From Uliginosibacterium flavum (GTDB lineage Bacteria; Pseudomonadota; Gammaproteobacteria; Burkholderiales; Rhodocyclaceae): a stretch of 64,000 nt of DNA. The translations under genes were made by a program, and so were the position numbers. Location: contig NZ_JBEWZI010000004.1 in NCBI RefSeq assembly GCF_040566545.1, positions 124,001 through 188,000 of the forward strand, read 5' to 3'. The notes below the pieces were generated by a model that worked only from the letters and a program-made list of their open reading frames with translations, was not told the DNA's origin and did no database searches. Of the stretch, positions 1 through 11,565 are shown one piece after another (the first letter of the stretch is position 1; each line of letters starts with the position of its first letter).

Positions 1-3000
1 CATGGTTCTCTCTGCCGACTTGTCGCCAGCTGGTGCTCCCAGCGAAATCGACGGAGCCGGTGGCGTCGGCGCAGAACCGCCACCACCCACTGCCATCACC
101 ATGTCGCCACCCACCAGATTGGGCAGCGGTGGCAAACCACCTGCGGCACGAATCCCCGCCTCCCCGGCATTCACTAAACCACGCGGCGTATAAGGCTCAA
201 TGTCGCCACCCTTGGTAACTGGCCGATTGAAGATCGTCGCAATGCCTGATCCCGTCGAAGCACCGCCATCGACCAGGGTGATCTTGCCGCTCAGTTTGTC
301 CACATCCAGGCGCTGCGAAGAACCCGACACTGCCGACCGCGGCCCCTTGCCGGCATCGATATCGCCGTAGGACGCCCAGCCAAGCAGATTGCCGCCGTCA
401 ATGGCGAACCAGCGCGAGGTATTCACATTGATCGAATCGCGCACAAACACCCGGGAATTGCCCTGATTGGCAACCAGGCCCTGTCTGCTCACTTCGACAT
501 CATCAGCCATCTGGATCGGCCCCACATCGAGCGAGCCACCCGGCACCAGCACATCCACATCACCGCCAGACTGGCTGCGGATCTGGCTGAAGAGCATGCG
601 CACCGAACTGTTGAACTTCAGCACATCGCCCAGGCCCGCCAGTTCCAGCGCCTTAAAGCCACGCCCATATAAAGCTTCCGGCGTCAGCTCCTCTGCGCTG
701 TATTTACCGGGATTGTCCTTGGCATCCTTGGCCTTGGTGCTGCCCGCCAGGCCCGAAGCGGAAAGCTCGACCCACAACACCTCATAGCGGAAGCGATCAA
801 ACATCGCGGCCTCCGCCCTGGCCGGATTCGCATCCAGTTTGTTGCGCCCGGCGAACGTCAGCCACTGTGCCCGATAGGCGCCATCATCCTGCGCGAGGCC
901 ATAAGTCTCGATGAAGTGCAAACGCAACACATCCTGCGCGAGCTCCAGCTGAGCCGCCTTCGACAAAGCCATGAAGGCCGGCACATCGGCCGTCGCCAGA
1001 TACGTACTGGCAAACAGGGCCGTATCCAGATCCGTCGACTTGCCCGCGACGACACGGATCGATGCGCCCGTATCCGGCAGATAGCTATTAACGCCCGGCC
1101 CTTTCGAAACGATGCCATCGGAATTAGCCAGATCCACCGTGCGCCCCGCGCTCACTTCAAGCAGCCCCGGGCCAAAAATCTTGATCGCCGGGGTGGTGTT
1201 TTCCTCCAGGTTAGGACCGATTACGCCATTACTATCTTTCGTCGATCTCCAGACCTTGTCATCAGCGATCACGCTATAGACCACATCACGCCCGGCCGAG
1301 ACCGTCGTCACATCGCCCGCAGCCAGATTCTGCGCAATCAGCGACAGATCCTTCACATCACGCCCGGCACTGACATTCACGGCCTTGGCGATGATGAAGT
1401 CGCCGCTCACATCGCCCGTGCGTGCATGGATCTGTGCTGCTTTCTCATCACCATCATGGAGAGAACCGACCAGAGTCGAAGCGGTGCTACGCGGACCTGC
1501 GGCCTTGGCGCCGTTATCTTGAAACAAAGTTGAAGCGCGACTGAAACTGTCCGGCACTTTTTTCGTGTATTTCCCTGCTCCCGTATGGTTACCATCCAAA
1601 GGCTTCAAGGCCGAATCCACTTGCTCGGGATTCGCATCGATCATGCTGATTTGGGTCTTGCTCACACTGCCCTCAGCGTAAAGCGCCAATTGGCCATTCG
1701 CCGCCGGACTCATCGCCAGATTGCTGCCCGCTCCAATACTGATATCCCCGCCCAGCGCCACCACCTTGAGACTGGCAGGCAACACCGAATCTGGCGTACC
1801 CGCAAGACTGACAGCGCCCGCCGCCGAACGCAGATCCAGCAGGCTATCGGCCGTGTAGCTACTCCAGCGCGCCTGATAAGCAACCGTTGACGCGTTGGCA
1901 CTGCTCTGATTGAGCATCGATGCATTCTGGATGTTCCCCAAACTGAGATCACTGGCAGCTACGATGGCAAAGCGCGTGTTCGCGGCATACAGCCGCACGC
2001 CACTCGCCCCCTCTGCCAGGCTGCCGCCGGCACTCAGGCTGGCCGCGCCGTTTTCAACCAGGAAGCTGCCACCCCGGATATCACCGCCGGCCTGCACCGA
2101 CAGATTGCCACCCGTCAGCGCATTCACACTATTGGGCTTTCCATCTGAATCAAAGCCGAATTTCATCTGTGCGGGCAAAGCCACCGTCATGTCACGGATA
2201 GTGCCGCCCGCGCTCAGCGACACGTCACCGCCGCCCAGCGCACCACTCACCCAGTCGAACTGATCGAAGCTCACTGCTGTTGCGGCAGGCAGTGCCGTCG
2301 TGGCCTTGCTTACCGAGGTGCGCCACAACCAGTTCACCGGATCACTGCTCACGGCTCGGCCGATCAGGTCTCCCCCGGCGTGCAGACTCACATCACCGCC
2401 CTCGCTGGTGAGCCAGGTCTTCTTGCCAGACAAGGCCATATCGCCAGCCGCACCACCATTGCCACCGCCAGCCGAATAGACCCCCGCACCACTGGCCGAC
2501 AGGTCGATGTCACCTGCTGCTGCCAGGCGGATATCACCCGTACCGGTGCGCACCAGCTTGTTCAGCTTCAGTTTTTCGCTGCTACCATCTTTGACCGCCA
2601 GCACATTGGCCGCCTCCAGATCAGCCCCGGCCACCAGACTCAGATCCCAGCCATCGCCCAGGCTGCCAGGTGTCGCCGAGCTTGCATCCTTGAAGCCATC
2701 ATTGATGCTGGCATCCAGATTCAGCGCGCCCGCTGCGCGGATCACCAGAGCACCCGCTACGCTGCCATCCTGATAGCGCCAGGCCGCCTTGCCATCCGCC
2801 CCCTGTGCGGCAAGATTCCAGTCATTGGCAAGCGTCAACGCACCTGTCGAGCGGATCTCGATACCGGGGCGCACCACAAGCTGGCCATTATTCAACGAGC
2901 CCAGCCCAGCCGTGATCTTCGGCAACCAATACGCATACTGCTGCGCCTCAGCCTGCGCGGTATCGCGCAAGCTGCTGTCCAGCGTGTCGCTGGAATAAGT

Positions 3001-6000
3001 CTTGAAGGCATTGACGGTGACCTGCGGCACGCCCTCCAGCACGACGCCGGCGTTGCTGATCGCCACCGCAGACGCCAGCGAATCCTCCGCCACCAGCCGG
3101 TATCTGCCGTTGGCAAGACTTGCGACATAAGTCTTGCCGGCCTGCAGCGCTCCAGCATCCAGCGCGTTGCCATTGGCCCCGAGCAGGGTCATGGCCGCCG
3201 CCCCATTCACCGCCAGTTTCACCCCGCTGTCCGCAGTCAGCTTGCCCAGATCAGACAGAGAGAAGGCCACCAGTTGCGGATCCGCAACACTGAGCGTGAC
3301 TTCGCTGTAGCCCGCCTTGGGGCGAAGCGCGTAACGACCGTCGCTGAGGCGACTCACCGTATAGGTCTTGCCAGCTTCCACACTAAGCGGCGTAAGGCCA
3401 TCACTTTCGTAAATCCGCCCTGCGACATCACCATTAAGCTGCAATTCAACATCATTGCTGGCATTGCTGGTGGGCGTGAAGCGGATCGCCAGACTCTCTC
3501 CGGGCAAGCTGCTGACACTGCGGTCGACAATCCGCACACTCTCGTGCGCGCCCGTACTGCTGAGCAAGACAAATTTCTTCGCCGTTGCGTCATAGCGGGC
3601 GACATACGCAGTGCCTGCAACGAGGCTGCCTGCGCCGAGCTGAGAGCCATCGGCAGCGTATAGCAAAGCTGTGCTGTACTTATCCTTGTCCGTTCCAGTT
3701 TTGATCCGCACCCCACCGTTGCTTTGATTCGTACCCGCACCACCAAAACTGGCGGATTCCGCGCTGAAATACACGATCTGATTGTCACTTCCCGTAAAGC
3801 CGCTGCCAACCGCCAATGACAGCAAGGTCACACCGTTGTTGGTTGGACTTGAACCGCCGACAGCCAAAGGCGTCACCGTCGTATCGAGTTGCCAGAAATT
3901 CGCTGCACCACCCGTTGCTTTCTGGAATTTAAGCCGGTAACTGCCACCTGCTCGCATGCGACCGGCGGCGATCGTCGAAGATTGGCTCAACTTGATTTTG
4001 TAAGCAGCGCTGCCATTCAGAGACAATGTCGTACCCAGGTTCGTCGCCGTTCCAGTGGTTGCATTGGTAACTTCCGCCACAAAATCCACGACCGTCCCAT
4101 ACTCGACACCCGTAAAGCTGATCGCACTGCTCGTCACCGCATAAGCACTGCTGGTCTTGCCAGCAAGGGGCAAGGCTTGGGTCGCCAGCGCCACAACCGG
4201 CGCCAAATCGGCCGTCGTGGCCGCCACCGGCACCGTGAATACCGAGGCATCGGCGACCATCACCACACTGCCGCTGACCGGCGAGTAGTCTGCCAGATTG
4301 ACCTGACGCGGCGCATTCAGGGTGACACTGCCATCAGCCCCTGTACCCTTGCCGCGCACATCGATACGGCTGCCATTGGCGAAATGAATTTCTGCCTGAT
4401 CTTCAGGTGTGTAAGTTACGCCATCGATAGTCTGCGCAGCCGCACCGGATACGCTCAAACTCACCGTACCGCCCGTGCCGCCATCGGCAAAGGCCGAAGC
4501 ATCCAGCACCGCCGCGCTACCCAGTTCGATATGCCCGCCCTGCACAGTGTGGCTGCCATTCGGTAGCGTCTTCACTGCGGCACGCGCAGCGATATCGATG
4601 CTGCCACCGAAGGGGCCGCGGGCATCCAGAAGGGAATCAATACGAATATCACCCTGATCGGCGTAAAGGCCGATCCTGTAGGCCTTGATCGCTTCAGTGA
4701 CGCCCATATCACCTTCACGCAAACGAATGCTGCGCTGCCCTTCAAATTCCTGGGTGCTGCGGATCAGCGCGTTCACATCGGCGATCCGGCCGGCATCCAC
4801 CACCAGTTTGCCGGCGCTGGCAGCCGCCATGCCATCTGCAACCCCGGCATGCAGCGTGCCACCCAGCTTGACTTCGCCCTTGGGCGCATTCAGCGTGAGG
4901 CTGCCGGCACTGCTGTCGCCGCGCCCCTGAAGATCCAGCGTTGAACCGCTCTGAACGTCGATCTGGCCCAACTTCGATTCGAGGATGATGCGACCCGCGT
5001 CGGTGGTCTGGGTGCCGCCGCTGAATGCCGTCTCACGGCTGGACACATCCATCAGCGCACCGCTGACCAAGGTGATATCGCCGCTACTGGCCTTGATGCC
5101 AAGCGAGCCGCTGCGGCTGACGATTTGCGTCGCCACATTTGCGCTACTTCCCTCAAGCACCAAACTACCGCCGCTACCGGCACTCAGCGCATCGGCAGCA
5201 TCGGCGCTACCTGCCGTCAGGTTCAACGCCGCATCGGTCTTCAACTTATGATTCGCGCCAGACGCCACCGTCACGATGGGCGTCGCAATACTGAGCGGGC
5301 CCGTTGCAGAGGTCGTACCGCTGCCGCTGAACACCACGCCGCGCGTGGCACTCAGCGAAGTGTCCGCAAAGCCACGCAAGGCCATGTCACCCGCAGCAAT
5401 TTTCAGCACACCCGCATCACTGCCGTCTGCGCTGCTGCCCATCGCGTTCAAAACCAGACTCCCGGAGCCGGAGCTGGCGCTTGCCAGCGCCCCGGTGGTG
5501 TTGGTCAGGGTCAGGCTTTGGCCGTTGATCTGCACCGTGCCGGCACCCGTACCCGCCCATTCGATGCTGGGTCCATCCAGCGTGAGCTGTTTGACCGGCG
5601 TGCTGCTGCCCAGACTGAAGCTTTCATCAAAACGGATACCTGTGTAGCTGCGCAAAGTGATCTCCCCCGCTGAGCCGGCCACGCTGGCAAGCAGATCGCC
5701 ACCAAGGCGAGTACCACCATTCGTGCCCAAGTCGGCACTGCCGCCCAGACTGATTGCATTTGCGCCGAGCGTGAAGGATTTGGCCGTTGCAGCGCTGTTA
5801 CTCGCGATCTGGCTATCCAGCGTGGCATCGATCTGTACCGACTCACCCTTGAGCTTCACGCCACTTTCAACGATCAGCCTGCCGCGCTCGGGTTTTGCCG
5901 ATACCCCGCTGCGCTGCACCACCGTATTGTCCGCCGCCACGCGCAGCAGCGCGCCATCGCCGACCACACTGGCCTGCAGCGAAACCGGCCGTACCGCATC

Positions 6001-9000
6001 CGGCGCAGCAGTTTCAATCACCGAACCGGAAGCGACCGTCAAAGAATTCGTCGCCGCAACAATCACTTCCGCAGGCTTGCTGCCAGCCGCATCCTGCAGA
6101 CTGGCACTGCCCTGATAACGGACATCGCGCGCCGTGACGCCAATACTGACCCCCTCGCTGCCGATCTTGCGTTCGCCACCAATCAGCACGCTCTCGGCGC
6201 CCACCTTGGCAATTTCGGCCTCGCTGATCTGCAAACCTGTGGCGTTCGTTCCTTCACCCACCAGAATGCTGCCGGCAGGCTTGCCCTCCGCATCAAAGCT
6301 GCTCTTGAGCAAGCTGATATCCAGCATGCCGCCACGCCGCCGCTTGCCCGTGCCATCATCATCCCCAAGCATATCCAGTTCGCCATTCAGGCGAATACGC
6401 TCGCTCGCAGCAATGATTAACTGACCGGCATCGGCAGTCACATGAGTCAGCGCGACACCCTTGTTGGTCGCTTGTTTTTCGAAGAAAGTCGAGGCACGCG
6501 CATCAGTGAATTCAGAGCGCTGACTGGTCACACTGACGGGCTCGACCAGCACGCCCACACTTTGAGCACTGCTCACTGCCGTATTGGCCACCGAAAGCCG
6601 CCCGGAAACGACCGTACCGCCCAGCGCCTGACCAATCTGCAGGTTGCTGGCAGCATCACGATAGCCGCTGAGCAAAGTCACCTTATAGGCCCCCGGCAGC
6701 ATCGCATAGCGCGCCGGCAGCAAAGTGTAAGTACCCGCCGGCAGCCCGGCTTCCGCGCCAAGAGTGATCTGTGTACCGGCCTGCTGATCAAAAGCACCGG
6801 ACTCAGGCGCGTAGGCACTGGCGTAACCTGGAATGATCGCGTAGGTATTGGCCTGTTTCAGTACATCAGCCGACCCACCCGCGCCCGGCACAAACTCCAG
6901 TGCCTGCAAGTCACCACCACCCGACACATCGACGAGAGCTCCTTCAGCCTGCTCCACCACCGGCGCGCGCAAGGCGATGCTCGGCGTCGGAGCACCGCTG
7001 ATGGGTTGGGCTATACCACTGGGGTCTATGCTCCAATCCGTGCCATTTACCAGCTCGCCATATGGAATCACCGCGCCGTTGCCGGATGCAGAGGTCACGC
7101 TGCCGGCTAGCAGGTTCAGATTCTTGCGGGCATTCAACTCGATCGTGCCAAAGGGCGCGCGCACGACCCCACCCTGATTGATGCTGTCCGCCTCCAGCAC
7201 CAGTCGGCTGCCAGCCGACAAGGGCATTCCTGGCGCAGTGCCAGGGCCACGAATATTCAGCGTGCCGCCCTCGCCATTCACGCCGGGTGCCACCTTGACG
7301 GTAAAGTCACTGTACGTCGTCGGGTAGATCTGGCTGGCCTCGAGATCAAGATTGCCGCCCACCGAGAAAATGGCCAAATCACTGTACGTCAGAGAGTCAC
7401 CCACCTGCTTATAAACGTTTGAAACGCTCAATTCCCCACGGCTGCTCAGCGTGGTCTGACGTGCACCATTCACCGAGGAGCCCCCCCAGAGGGCAATGCT
7501 GTCGGCGCGTACGCTCAACGATCCGTTACCACCAACGGAGTCTTGCGTGAAGAGCGTCTCCTCGGAAATTTTGGCACGCTGGCCCTGATAGATATCCCCG
7601 CCCAAACGCACAGCCGCTGCATCGATCGTCACGTTGGCATCCGCCACATCGAAGCTGCGCGCAGTGAGTGCAATCTGGCGTGCTGCCGCCAGCGCCACAT
7701 TGCCTTCAAAGCGAATGCTGTCATCGCTGCGGATCGCTAGACTATCGAAGCCCGCCGTCGCAAGCGCCTGGCTATCCACCCAGCCCTGCGCCTTATCGGC
7801 AAATAGCGGCTTCAGTGAATTTCCAGCTCGCAGCGCAGCCAGCTGACTTTTGAGGTCGCGGCCCTCGGCAAGCAGGTTTTCCCCCACGGTGACCTTGCGC
7901 AACGAGTTTGAGTACTGTGAATCCTGTAACTTCTCCAGATTCAACGTAAACGTGCCGCCGGCCGCCGTCGCGCCACCGCTCTTCGCAGAAATCTGTGCAC
8001 CAAAAAGGATGCCGGCGGGTGACTGAAGACTCAGGCTCCCGGCATTGCTGGCCACCAGCGCTGAGCGGCCAGTGCTAAGGTTGTCCAGAGTTGCACTGCT
8101 GCCATCAAGGAGGATACGTGCTCCTTCCTGCGCAATCACATGTCCCTTCGCTGCATTGATACTAACACTGCCACCATTGAGCACCTCGCCCGTGCGCAGC
8201 CCGCGCGCATTCTGCGTCACCAGCGCCGTGCCCGCGACATCGATGCGTGCCGAATCCGTCAGGAAAATCGACTGGTCTTCGAAAGCCCCCGGATCTTTGT
8301 CGCCACCCGGCCTGATCATGTTCAGCGCCACCTTGCCGCCTGCAGCCACCAACTCGCCGGCCAGGGTGAGCTGACGCCCCGCGTTCAGAGTGATGCTGCC
8401 GCCTGCGCCGGCCTTGATCTGCGCGCCCTCACCAATTGTCAGCACGCCATTTTCAACGCCCGTGGTTTCCAGATTCTGAAAACTCGCACTCAGGGTGAAG
8501 CTCGCGGGATCCTTGATGCTGGCATCCAGCCGGGCGTCCCGCCCCAAAGCGCTCAGCGCACTGCCGGTGGCGGCCAATTGATAAATATTACCAAGCTGAC
8601 GCACGCTGCGCGTCAGATCCAGCTGGGTGCCGGCGCCGATGCCGGCGTTGCCCACACTGGCAGTCATCGCATAGTTGCTGAAGCCGCCCTGACTGAACAG
8701 ATCGCTGTTCAAAACGAGCTCCGCCGCATTCTGTGCTGCATCGTTGATGCGGATGCCCGGCGCGGTGATCGTCAGGCTGCCGCCCTTACCGCTCTGCATC
8801 CCCGCGGCCAGTGCCTGTCCACGCAAACTGGCATCATTCAGTTCGACACCTCCGTCACCGGCCAGCGTGATCGCACCGGCATTGCCGGTCTTGAGACTGC
8901 CACTAGCCGACAGGCTGCCACCGCCGGAGACATCGATACGGCTACCGGCACCAAGCTCCATGCCTGAGATGGCAGTCAGTGAAATTGATCCGGCGTCAAT

Positions 9001-11565
9001 CTGACGCAGCCCCTTATACAAAGCCGCGCCTTGGCGCAGAGCAGCCCAGTCGTTGATCCATATGCCTGACGCATCCAGGCTGCGGCCCGCCGCCAGGCGC
9101 ACCGAACCAATGGAACTACCCGCCCGGCCTGCTTGGGCATCGAATTTCATGCCCGCGCCCCGCACATCCGCATCGATATCGACATCACCCAATGCACGCA
9201 GGCTCAGGCTGCTCGCAGCACTCAGCGAGATTGGTGAGTCGGCCGCAACACTGATGCTTTCACCATACAGTTTGAAGCTGCTGAAACCCGCGGCAGAGAG
9301 CCGATTGACCGAAACGCGATTGGCGCCGTCAGCGCCCGCCAGCGCAGGCTCATCGCTCACCACCACAGCCCTGCCCCAACTGAACATGGGCAGTTGTGTA
9401 GATGCTTGCGGATAAGCTTCTGAAATCTTGCTGAAATTCCCCAGTTGATCACCCAGGGTAAAGCTCGCGCCCTTCGCTGCCGTGCTCGCAGTAGTCTGAT
9501 AGACCCCGTTGACGGTCTGCCCCTGCAGACTGCCATCCAGCGCCACAGCGCCACGCGCGGCCACCAGCACACTGCCGGCATCCTTGCCTTCGGCATACTC
9601 AGCCACATGCCGGGCACTACTGCTCATGCGCTCATACACAATATCGGCACTGGCCTTGTCAATATCAAAACGCAAACTACCCGCCGTCAATTGGGTGGTG
9701 ACGATATCGGCCGCGCTGTAATTGACCGAGCCGCCCGACACATTGATCTTCGAGCCTGCGCCGAGTACTACATCGCCCGCCGACTGGATCGTCACAGCCC
9801 CGCCCGTTGCCGCACGCTCGCGCAAGCTGTACTGGATGCCCTCCACCGCCCCGGATGCGTCGGCAATTGCCAGCTTGCCCGTCGGTGCATCAAGACGATT
9901 GAAACTTACGGTCTGACGCGAAAGAATGCCCGCGCGCTGCAGCGGCGCATCCTTCAGCTCATTAGAGACCAGCGTCGCCTTCATCTGGTTGCGGCTGCCA
10001 TCGACGGCTACATCCTTGTAGCCCGCGACATCGACACTCGCGCCGGATTCCAGCACCACGCTCGCCCCCACGTCCGCCTTGGCCGTACTCAAGTAGGTTT
10101 CAACGCCTTCTTTGTTTGCCTCATAAATCCGCTCGCCAGCGGCCAGCAGGCTGACGCTGGCGCCGGGCGCCGTGATGCTGGAGCCGGTCTTGAGCAACAC
10201 CGAGCGGCCATCCACCACGATCTCCGAGGGCTTGAGCGTATCGGCTGCCGCCACCGTATATTGTTTGCGGATCAGATCCTTAAAGGCCGCCAGTTTGGAA
10301 GCCTGCACCGCGGCACTGTCCGCCGCATCGGCAACAAAATCCGTGGCGGCCTTCTGTTCCACATCGGCGTCAGTGATGCTCTCGACCTCAGCCTCGACAC
10401 GGCTGTTCGCCCCGAGCACTACTTCGCCGCCCTGGGTCGCCAGCGCCTGCGTGCGCCGGACAGAGCCTCCGCCCACATTGCCCCGCTCAAGCGTTGTCGT
10501 GCTGTGACGCCCCTGCAGATAGATCGAGCCGTTCTCGGTCTTGCTCGTCGTGACCTTGAGCAAGCCATCGTTATTCACTGCCATCGCCGCCAGAGTGATG
10601 TTGCCGCGATTTGCAACGATGCCATCAGTGATCTTCTGCTTGACCTCATCCACCGTGATTTCACGCTCACCGCTGCCGGTATTGCTGACGGAAGAACTCG
10701 TCTTGTCGCCGCCCGCAAAAGGATCGACCTCCACCAGCAAACCGCGCAGCGATGTGCTTCCGCTTTCCGACAGATACACCTTGGCACCGGCCGCCAGCAC
10801 CACCTGGCCGGAATTCGTTTCGATGCTGCCCGAGTTTTTCACCACCGGCGCCAGCAGCATGATGCTGCCGCCATCTGCCGCCTTCAAATGCCCCGCATTG
10901 CTGACATCTGGGCGTTTGTCACCCAAGGCCGCAGCACTGCTGGCTGGTGTATCGAAATCAATGACTTCACCGCTCGCAGTGTCAATCTTGCCCGCATAGT
11001 AGAAAGCCGCATCCTTGCCCGCGACGCTGAGAAAGCCGCTCTTGAACACATCCGTGCGGATATTCAGCGCCGAGGCGACCAGACCGCCCACATTGACCTG
11101 ACCATCCGGCCCGAAGCGGATGCCGTTGCGGTTGATCAGATAGACCTGACCCTTGGCCTCGATGCTGCCAAAAATCTCGGAGGGCTTCGAATCCCAGATG
11201 CGGTTGAGGATGCGCCAGGAGCTGCTTTGCTGATCGAAGACGACCTTGTGGCCTGCGGCAATGTCAAAAGAATCCCAGTTCTGGATCGCCGTGTCCAAAC
11301 TCTGGTGAACGGTCATCGTCCTGCCAACTGTGTCAATGCTGCTCACACCGACATTGGTCGCCATGCGTGCCCCCGTCGCGACTTGCGGCAAGTTGTGTCG
11401 AACCTGTGCATCGGCAATTCCGGTGGTGCCCAGCAGGGCCAGCATGGCGGCCATGCGCCGCACCCGGCCGCGCGAGCGCTTGCCACGTGCCGACACGGTT
11501 TCATCCACCGCCACCCAAGCGTTCAGACTTTCGTTGAACACCACGCGATAACACAGATTGTTCAT
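1..11565 (-). CDS. Giant filamentous-haemagglutinin-like TpsA exoprotein (C-terminus beyond window)
   Basis: Two-partner secretion exoprotein, expected to be exported by Sec and then threaded through its TpsB partner (next gene upstream) to the cell surface. The frame is open from the ATG at 11565 to the left edge, over 3,855 codons; I spot-checked it at several points and saw no break. The start has a GGAG ribosome site 7 bases upstream. Residues 1-53 are an extended signal peptide (begins MNNLCYRVVFNESLNAWVAV, then a basic stretch and a hydrophobic core). The TPS domain follows, with NRNGIRFGPDGQV near residue 143. A GTYTLLPARYAMLPGAYKV motif lies near residue 1600. The last ~400 visible residues resemble the DUF3739 C-terminal region of this family (GGDIEPYTPRGLVNAGEAGI near the edge), so only a short tail is probably missing. 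The role is probably adhesion or biofilm; no toxin domain is visible. Confidence 0.92.
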   Translation of the reverse strand, partial: MNNLCYRVVFNESLNAWVAVDETVSARGKRSRGRVRRMAAMLALLGTTGIADAQVRHNLPQVATGARMATNVGVSSIDTVGRTMTVHQSLDTAIQNWDSFDIAAGHKVVFDQQSSSWRILNRIWDSKPSEIFGSIEAKGQVYLINRNGIRFGPDGQVNVGGLVASALNIRTDVFKSGFLSVAGKDAAFYYAGKIDTASGEVIDFDTPASSAAALGDKRPDVSNAGHLKAADGGSIMLLAPVVKNSGSIETNSGQVVLAAGAKVYLSESGSTSLRGLLVEVDPFAGGDKTSSSVSNTGSGEREITVDEVKQKITDGIVANRGNITLAAMAVNNDGLLKVTTSKTENGSIYLQGRHSTTTLERGNVGGGSVRRTQALATQGGEVVLGANSRVEAEVESITDADVEQKAATDFVADAADSAAVQASKLAAFKDLIRKQYTVAAADTLKPSEIVVDGRSVLLKTGSSITAPGASVSLLAAGERIYEANKEGVETYLSTAKADVGASVVLESGASVDVAGYKDVAVDGSRNQMKATLVSNELKDAPLQRAGILSRQTVSFNRLDAPTGKLAIADASGAVEGIQYSLRERAATGGAVTIQSAGDVVLGAGSKINVSGGSVNYSAADIVTTQLTAGSLRFDIDKASADIVYERMSSSARHVAEYAEGKDAGSVLVAARGAVALDGSLQGQTVNGVYQTTASTAAKGASFTLGDQLGNFSKISEAYPQASTQLPMFSWGRAVVVSDEPALAGADGANRVSVNRLSAAGFSSFKLYGESISVAADSPISLSAASSLSLRALGDVDIDADVRGAGMKFDAQAGRAGSSIGSVRLAAGRSLDASGIWINDWAALRQGAALYKGLRQIDAGSISLTAISGMELGAGSRIDVSGGGSLSASGSLKTGNAGAITLAGDGGVELNDASLRGQALAAGMQSGKGGSLTITAPGIRINDAAQNAAELVLNSDLFSQGGFSNYAMTASVGNAGIGAGTQLDLTRSVRQLGNIYQLAATGSALSALGRDARLDASIKDPASFTLSASFQNLETTGVENGVLTIGEGAQIKAGAGGSITLNAGRQLTLAGELVAAGGKVALNMIRPGGDKDPGAFEDQSIFLTDSARIDVAGTALVTQNARGLRTGEVLNGGSVSINAAKGHVIAQEGARILLDGSSATLDNLSTGRSALVASNAGSLSLQSPAGILFGAQISAKSGGATAAGGTFTLNLEKLQDSQYSNSLRKVTVGENLLAEGRDLKSQLAALRAGNSLKPLFADKAQGWVDSQALATAGFDSLAIRSDDSIRFEGNVALAAARQIALTARSFDVADANVTIDAAAVRLGGDIYQGQRAKISEETLFTQDSVGGNGSLSVRADSIALWGGSSVNGARQTTLSSRGELSVSNVYKQVGDSLTYSDLAIFSVGGNLDLEASQIYPTTYSDFTVKVAPGVNGEGGTLNIRGPGTAPGMPLSAGSRLVLEADSINQGGVVRAPFGTIELNARKNLNLLAGSVTSASGNGAVIPYGELVNGTDWSIDPSGIAQPISGAPTPSIALRAPVVEQAEGALVDVSGGGDLQALEFVPGAGGSADVLKQANTYAIIPGYASAYAPESGAFDQQAGTQITLGAEAGLPAGTYTLLPARYAMLPGAYKVTLLSGYRDAASNLQIGQALGGTVVSGRLSVANTAVSSAQSVGVLVEPVSVTSQRSEFTDARASTFFEKQATNKGVALTHVTADAGQLIIAASERIRLNGELDMLGDDDGTGKRRRGGMLDISLLKSSFDAEGKPAGSILVGEGTNATGLQISEAEIAKVGAESVLIGGERKIGSEGVSIGVTARDVRYQGSASLQDAAGSKPAEVIVAATNSLTVASGSVIETAAPDAVRPVSLQASVVGDGALLRVAADNTVVQRSGVSAKPERGRLIVESGVKLKGESVQIDATLDSQIASNSAATAKSFTLGANAISLGGSADLGTNGGTRLGGDLLASVAGSAGEITLRSYTGIRFDESFSLGSSTPVKQLTLDGPSIEWAGTGAGTVQINGQSLTLTNTTGALASASSGSGSLVLNAMGSSADGSDAGVLKIAAGDMALRGFADTSLSATRGVVFSGSGTTSATGPLSIATPIVTVASGANHKLKTDAALNLTAGSADAADALSAGSGGSLVLEGSSANVATQIVSRSGSLGIKASSGDITLVSGALMDVSSRETAFSGGTQTTDAGRIILESKLGQIDVQSGSTLDLQGRGDSSAGSLTLNAPKGEVKLGGTLHAGVADGMAAASAGKLVVDAGRIADVNALIRSTQEFEGQRSIRLREGDMGVTEAIKAYRIGLYADQGDIRIDSLLDARGPFGGSIDIAARAAVKTLPNGSHTVQGGHIELGSAAVLDASAFADGGTGGTVSLSVSGAAAQTIDGVTYTPEDQAEIHFANGSRIDVRGKGTGADGSVTLNAPRQVNLADYSPVSGSVVMVADASVFTVPVAATTADLAPVVALATQALPLAGKTSSAYAVTSSAISFTGVEYGTVVDFVAEVTNATTGTATNLGTTLSLNGSAAYKIKLSQSSTIAAGRMRAGGSYRLKFQKATGGAANFWQLDTTVTPLAVGGSSPTNNGVTLLSLAVGSGFTGSDNQIVYFSAESASFGGAGTNQSNGGVRIKTGTDKDKYSTALLYAADGSQLGAGSLVAGTAYVARYDATAKKFVLLSSTGAHESVRIVDRSVSSLPGESLAIRFTPTSNASNDVELQLNGDVAGRIYESDGLTPLSVEAGKTYTVSRLSDGRYALRPKAGYSEVTLSVADPQLVAFSLSDLGKLTADSGVKLAVNGAAAMTLLGANGNALDAGALQAGKTYVASLANGRYRLVAEDSLASAVAISNAGVVLEGVPQVTVNAFKTYSSDTLDSSLRDTAQAEAQQYAYWLPKITAGLGSLNNGQLVVRPGIEIRSTGALTLANDWNLAAQGADGKAAWRYQDGSVAGALVIRAAGALNLDASINDGFKDASSATPGSLGDGWDLSLVAGADLEAANVLAVKDGSSEKLKLNKLVRTGTGDIRLAAAGDIDLSASGAGVYSAGGGNGGAAGDMALSGKKTWLTSEGGDVSLHAGGDLIGRAVSSDPVNWLWRTSVSKATTALPAATAVSFDQFDWVSGALGGGDVSLSAGGTIRDMTVALPAQMKFGFDSDGKPNSVNALTGGNLSVQAGGDIRGGSFLVENGAASLSAGGSLAEGASGVRLYAANTRFAIVAASDLSLGNIQNASMLNQSSANASTVAYQARWSSYTADSLLDLRSAAGAVSLAGTPDSVLPASLKVVALGGDISIGAGSNLAMSPAANGQLALYAEGSVSKTQISMIDANPEQVDSALKPLDGNHTGAGKYTKKVPDSFSRASTLFQDNGAKAAGPRSTASTLVGSLHDGDEKAAQIHARTGDVSGDFIIAKAVNVSAGRDVKDLSLIAQNLAAGDVTTVSAGRDVVYSVIADDKVWRSTKDSNGVIGPNLEENTTPAIKIFGPGLLEVSAGRTVDLANSDGIVSKGPGVNSYLPDTGASIRVVAGKSTDLDTALFASTYLATADVPAFMALSKAAQLELAQDVLRLHFIETYGLAQDDGAYRAQWLTFAGRNKLDANPARAEAAMFDRFRYEVLWVELSASGLAGSTKAKDAKDNPGKYSAEELTPEALYGRGFKALELAGLGDVLKFNSSVRMLFSQIRSQSGGDVDVLVPGGSLDVGPIQMADDVEVSRQGLVANQGNSRVFVRDSINVNTSRWFAIDGGNLLGWASYGDIDAGKGPRSAVSGSSQRLDVDKLSGKITLVDGGASTGSGIATIFNRPVTKGGDIEPYTPRGLVNAGEAGIRAAGGLPPLPNLVGGDMVMAVGGGGSAPTPPAPSISLGAPAGDKSAERTM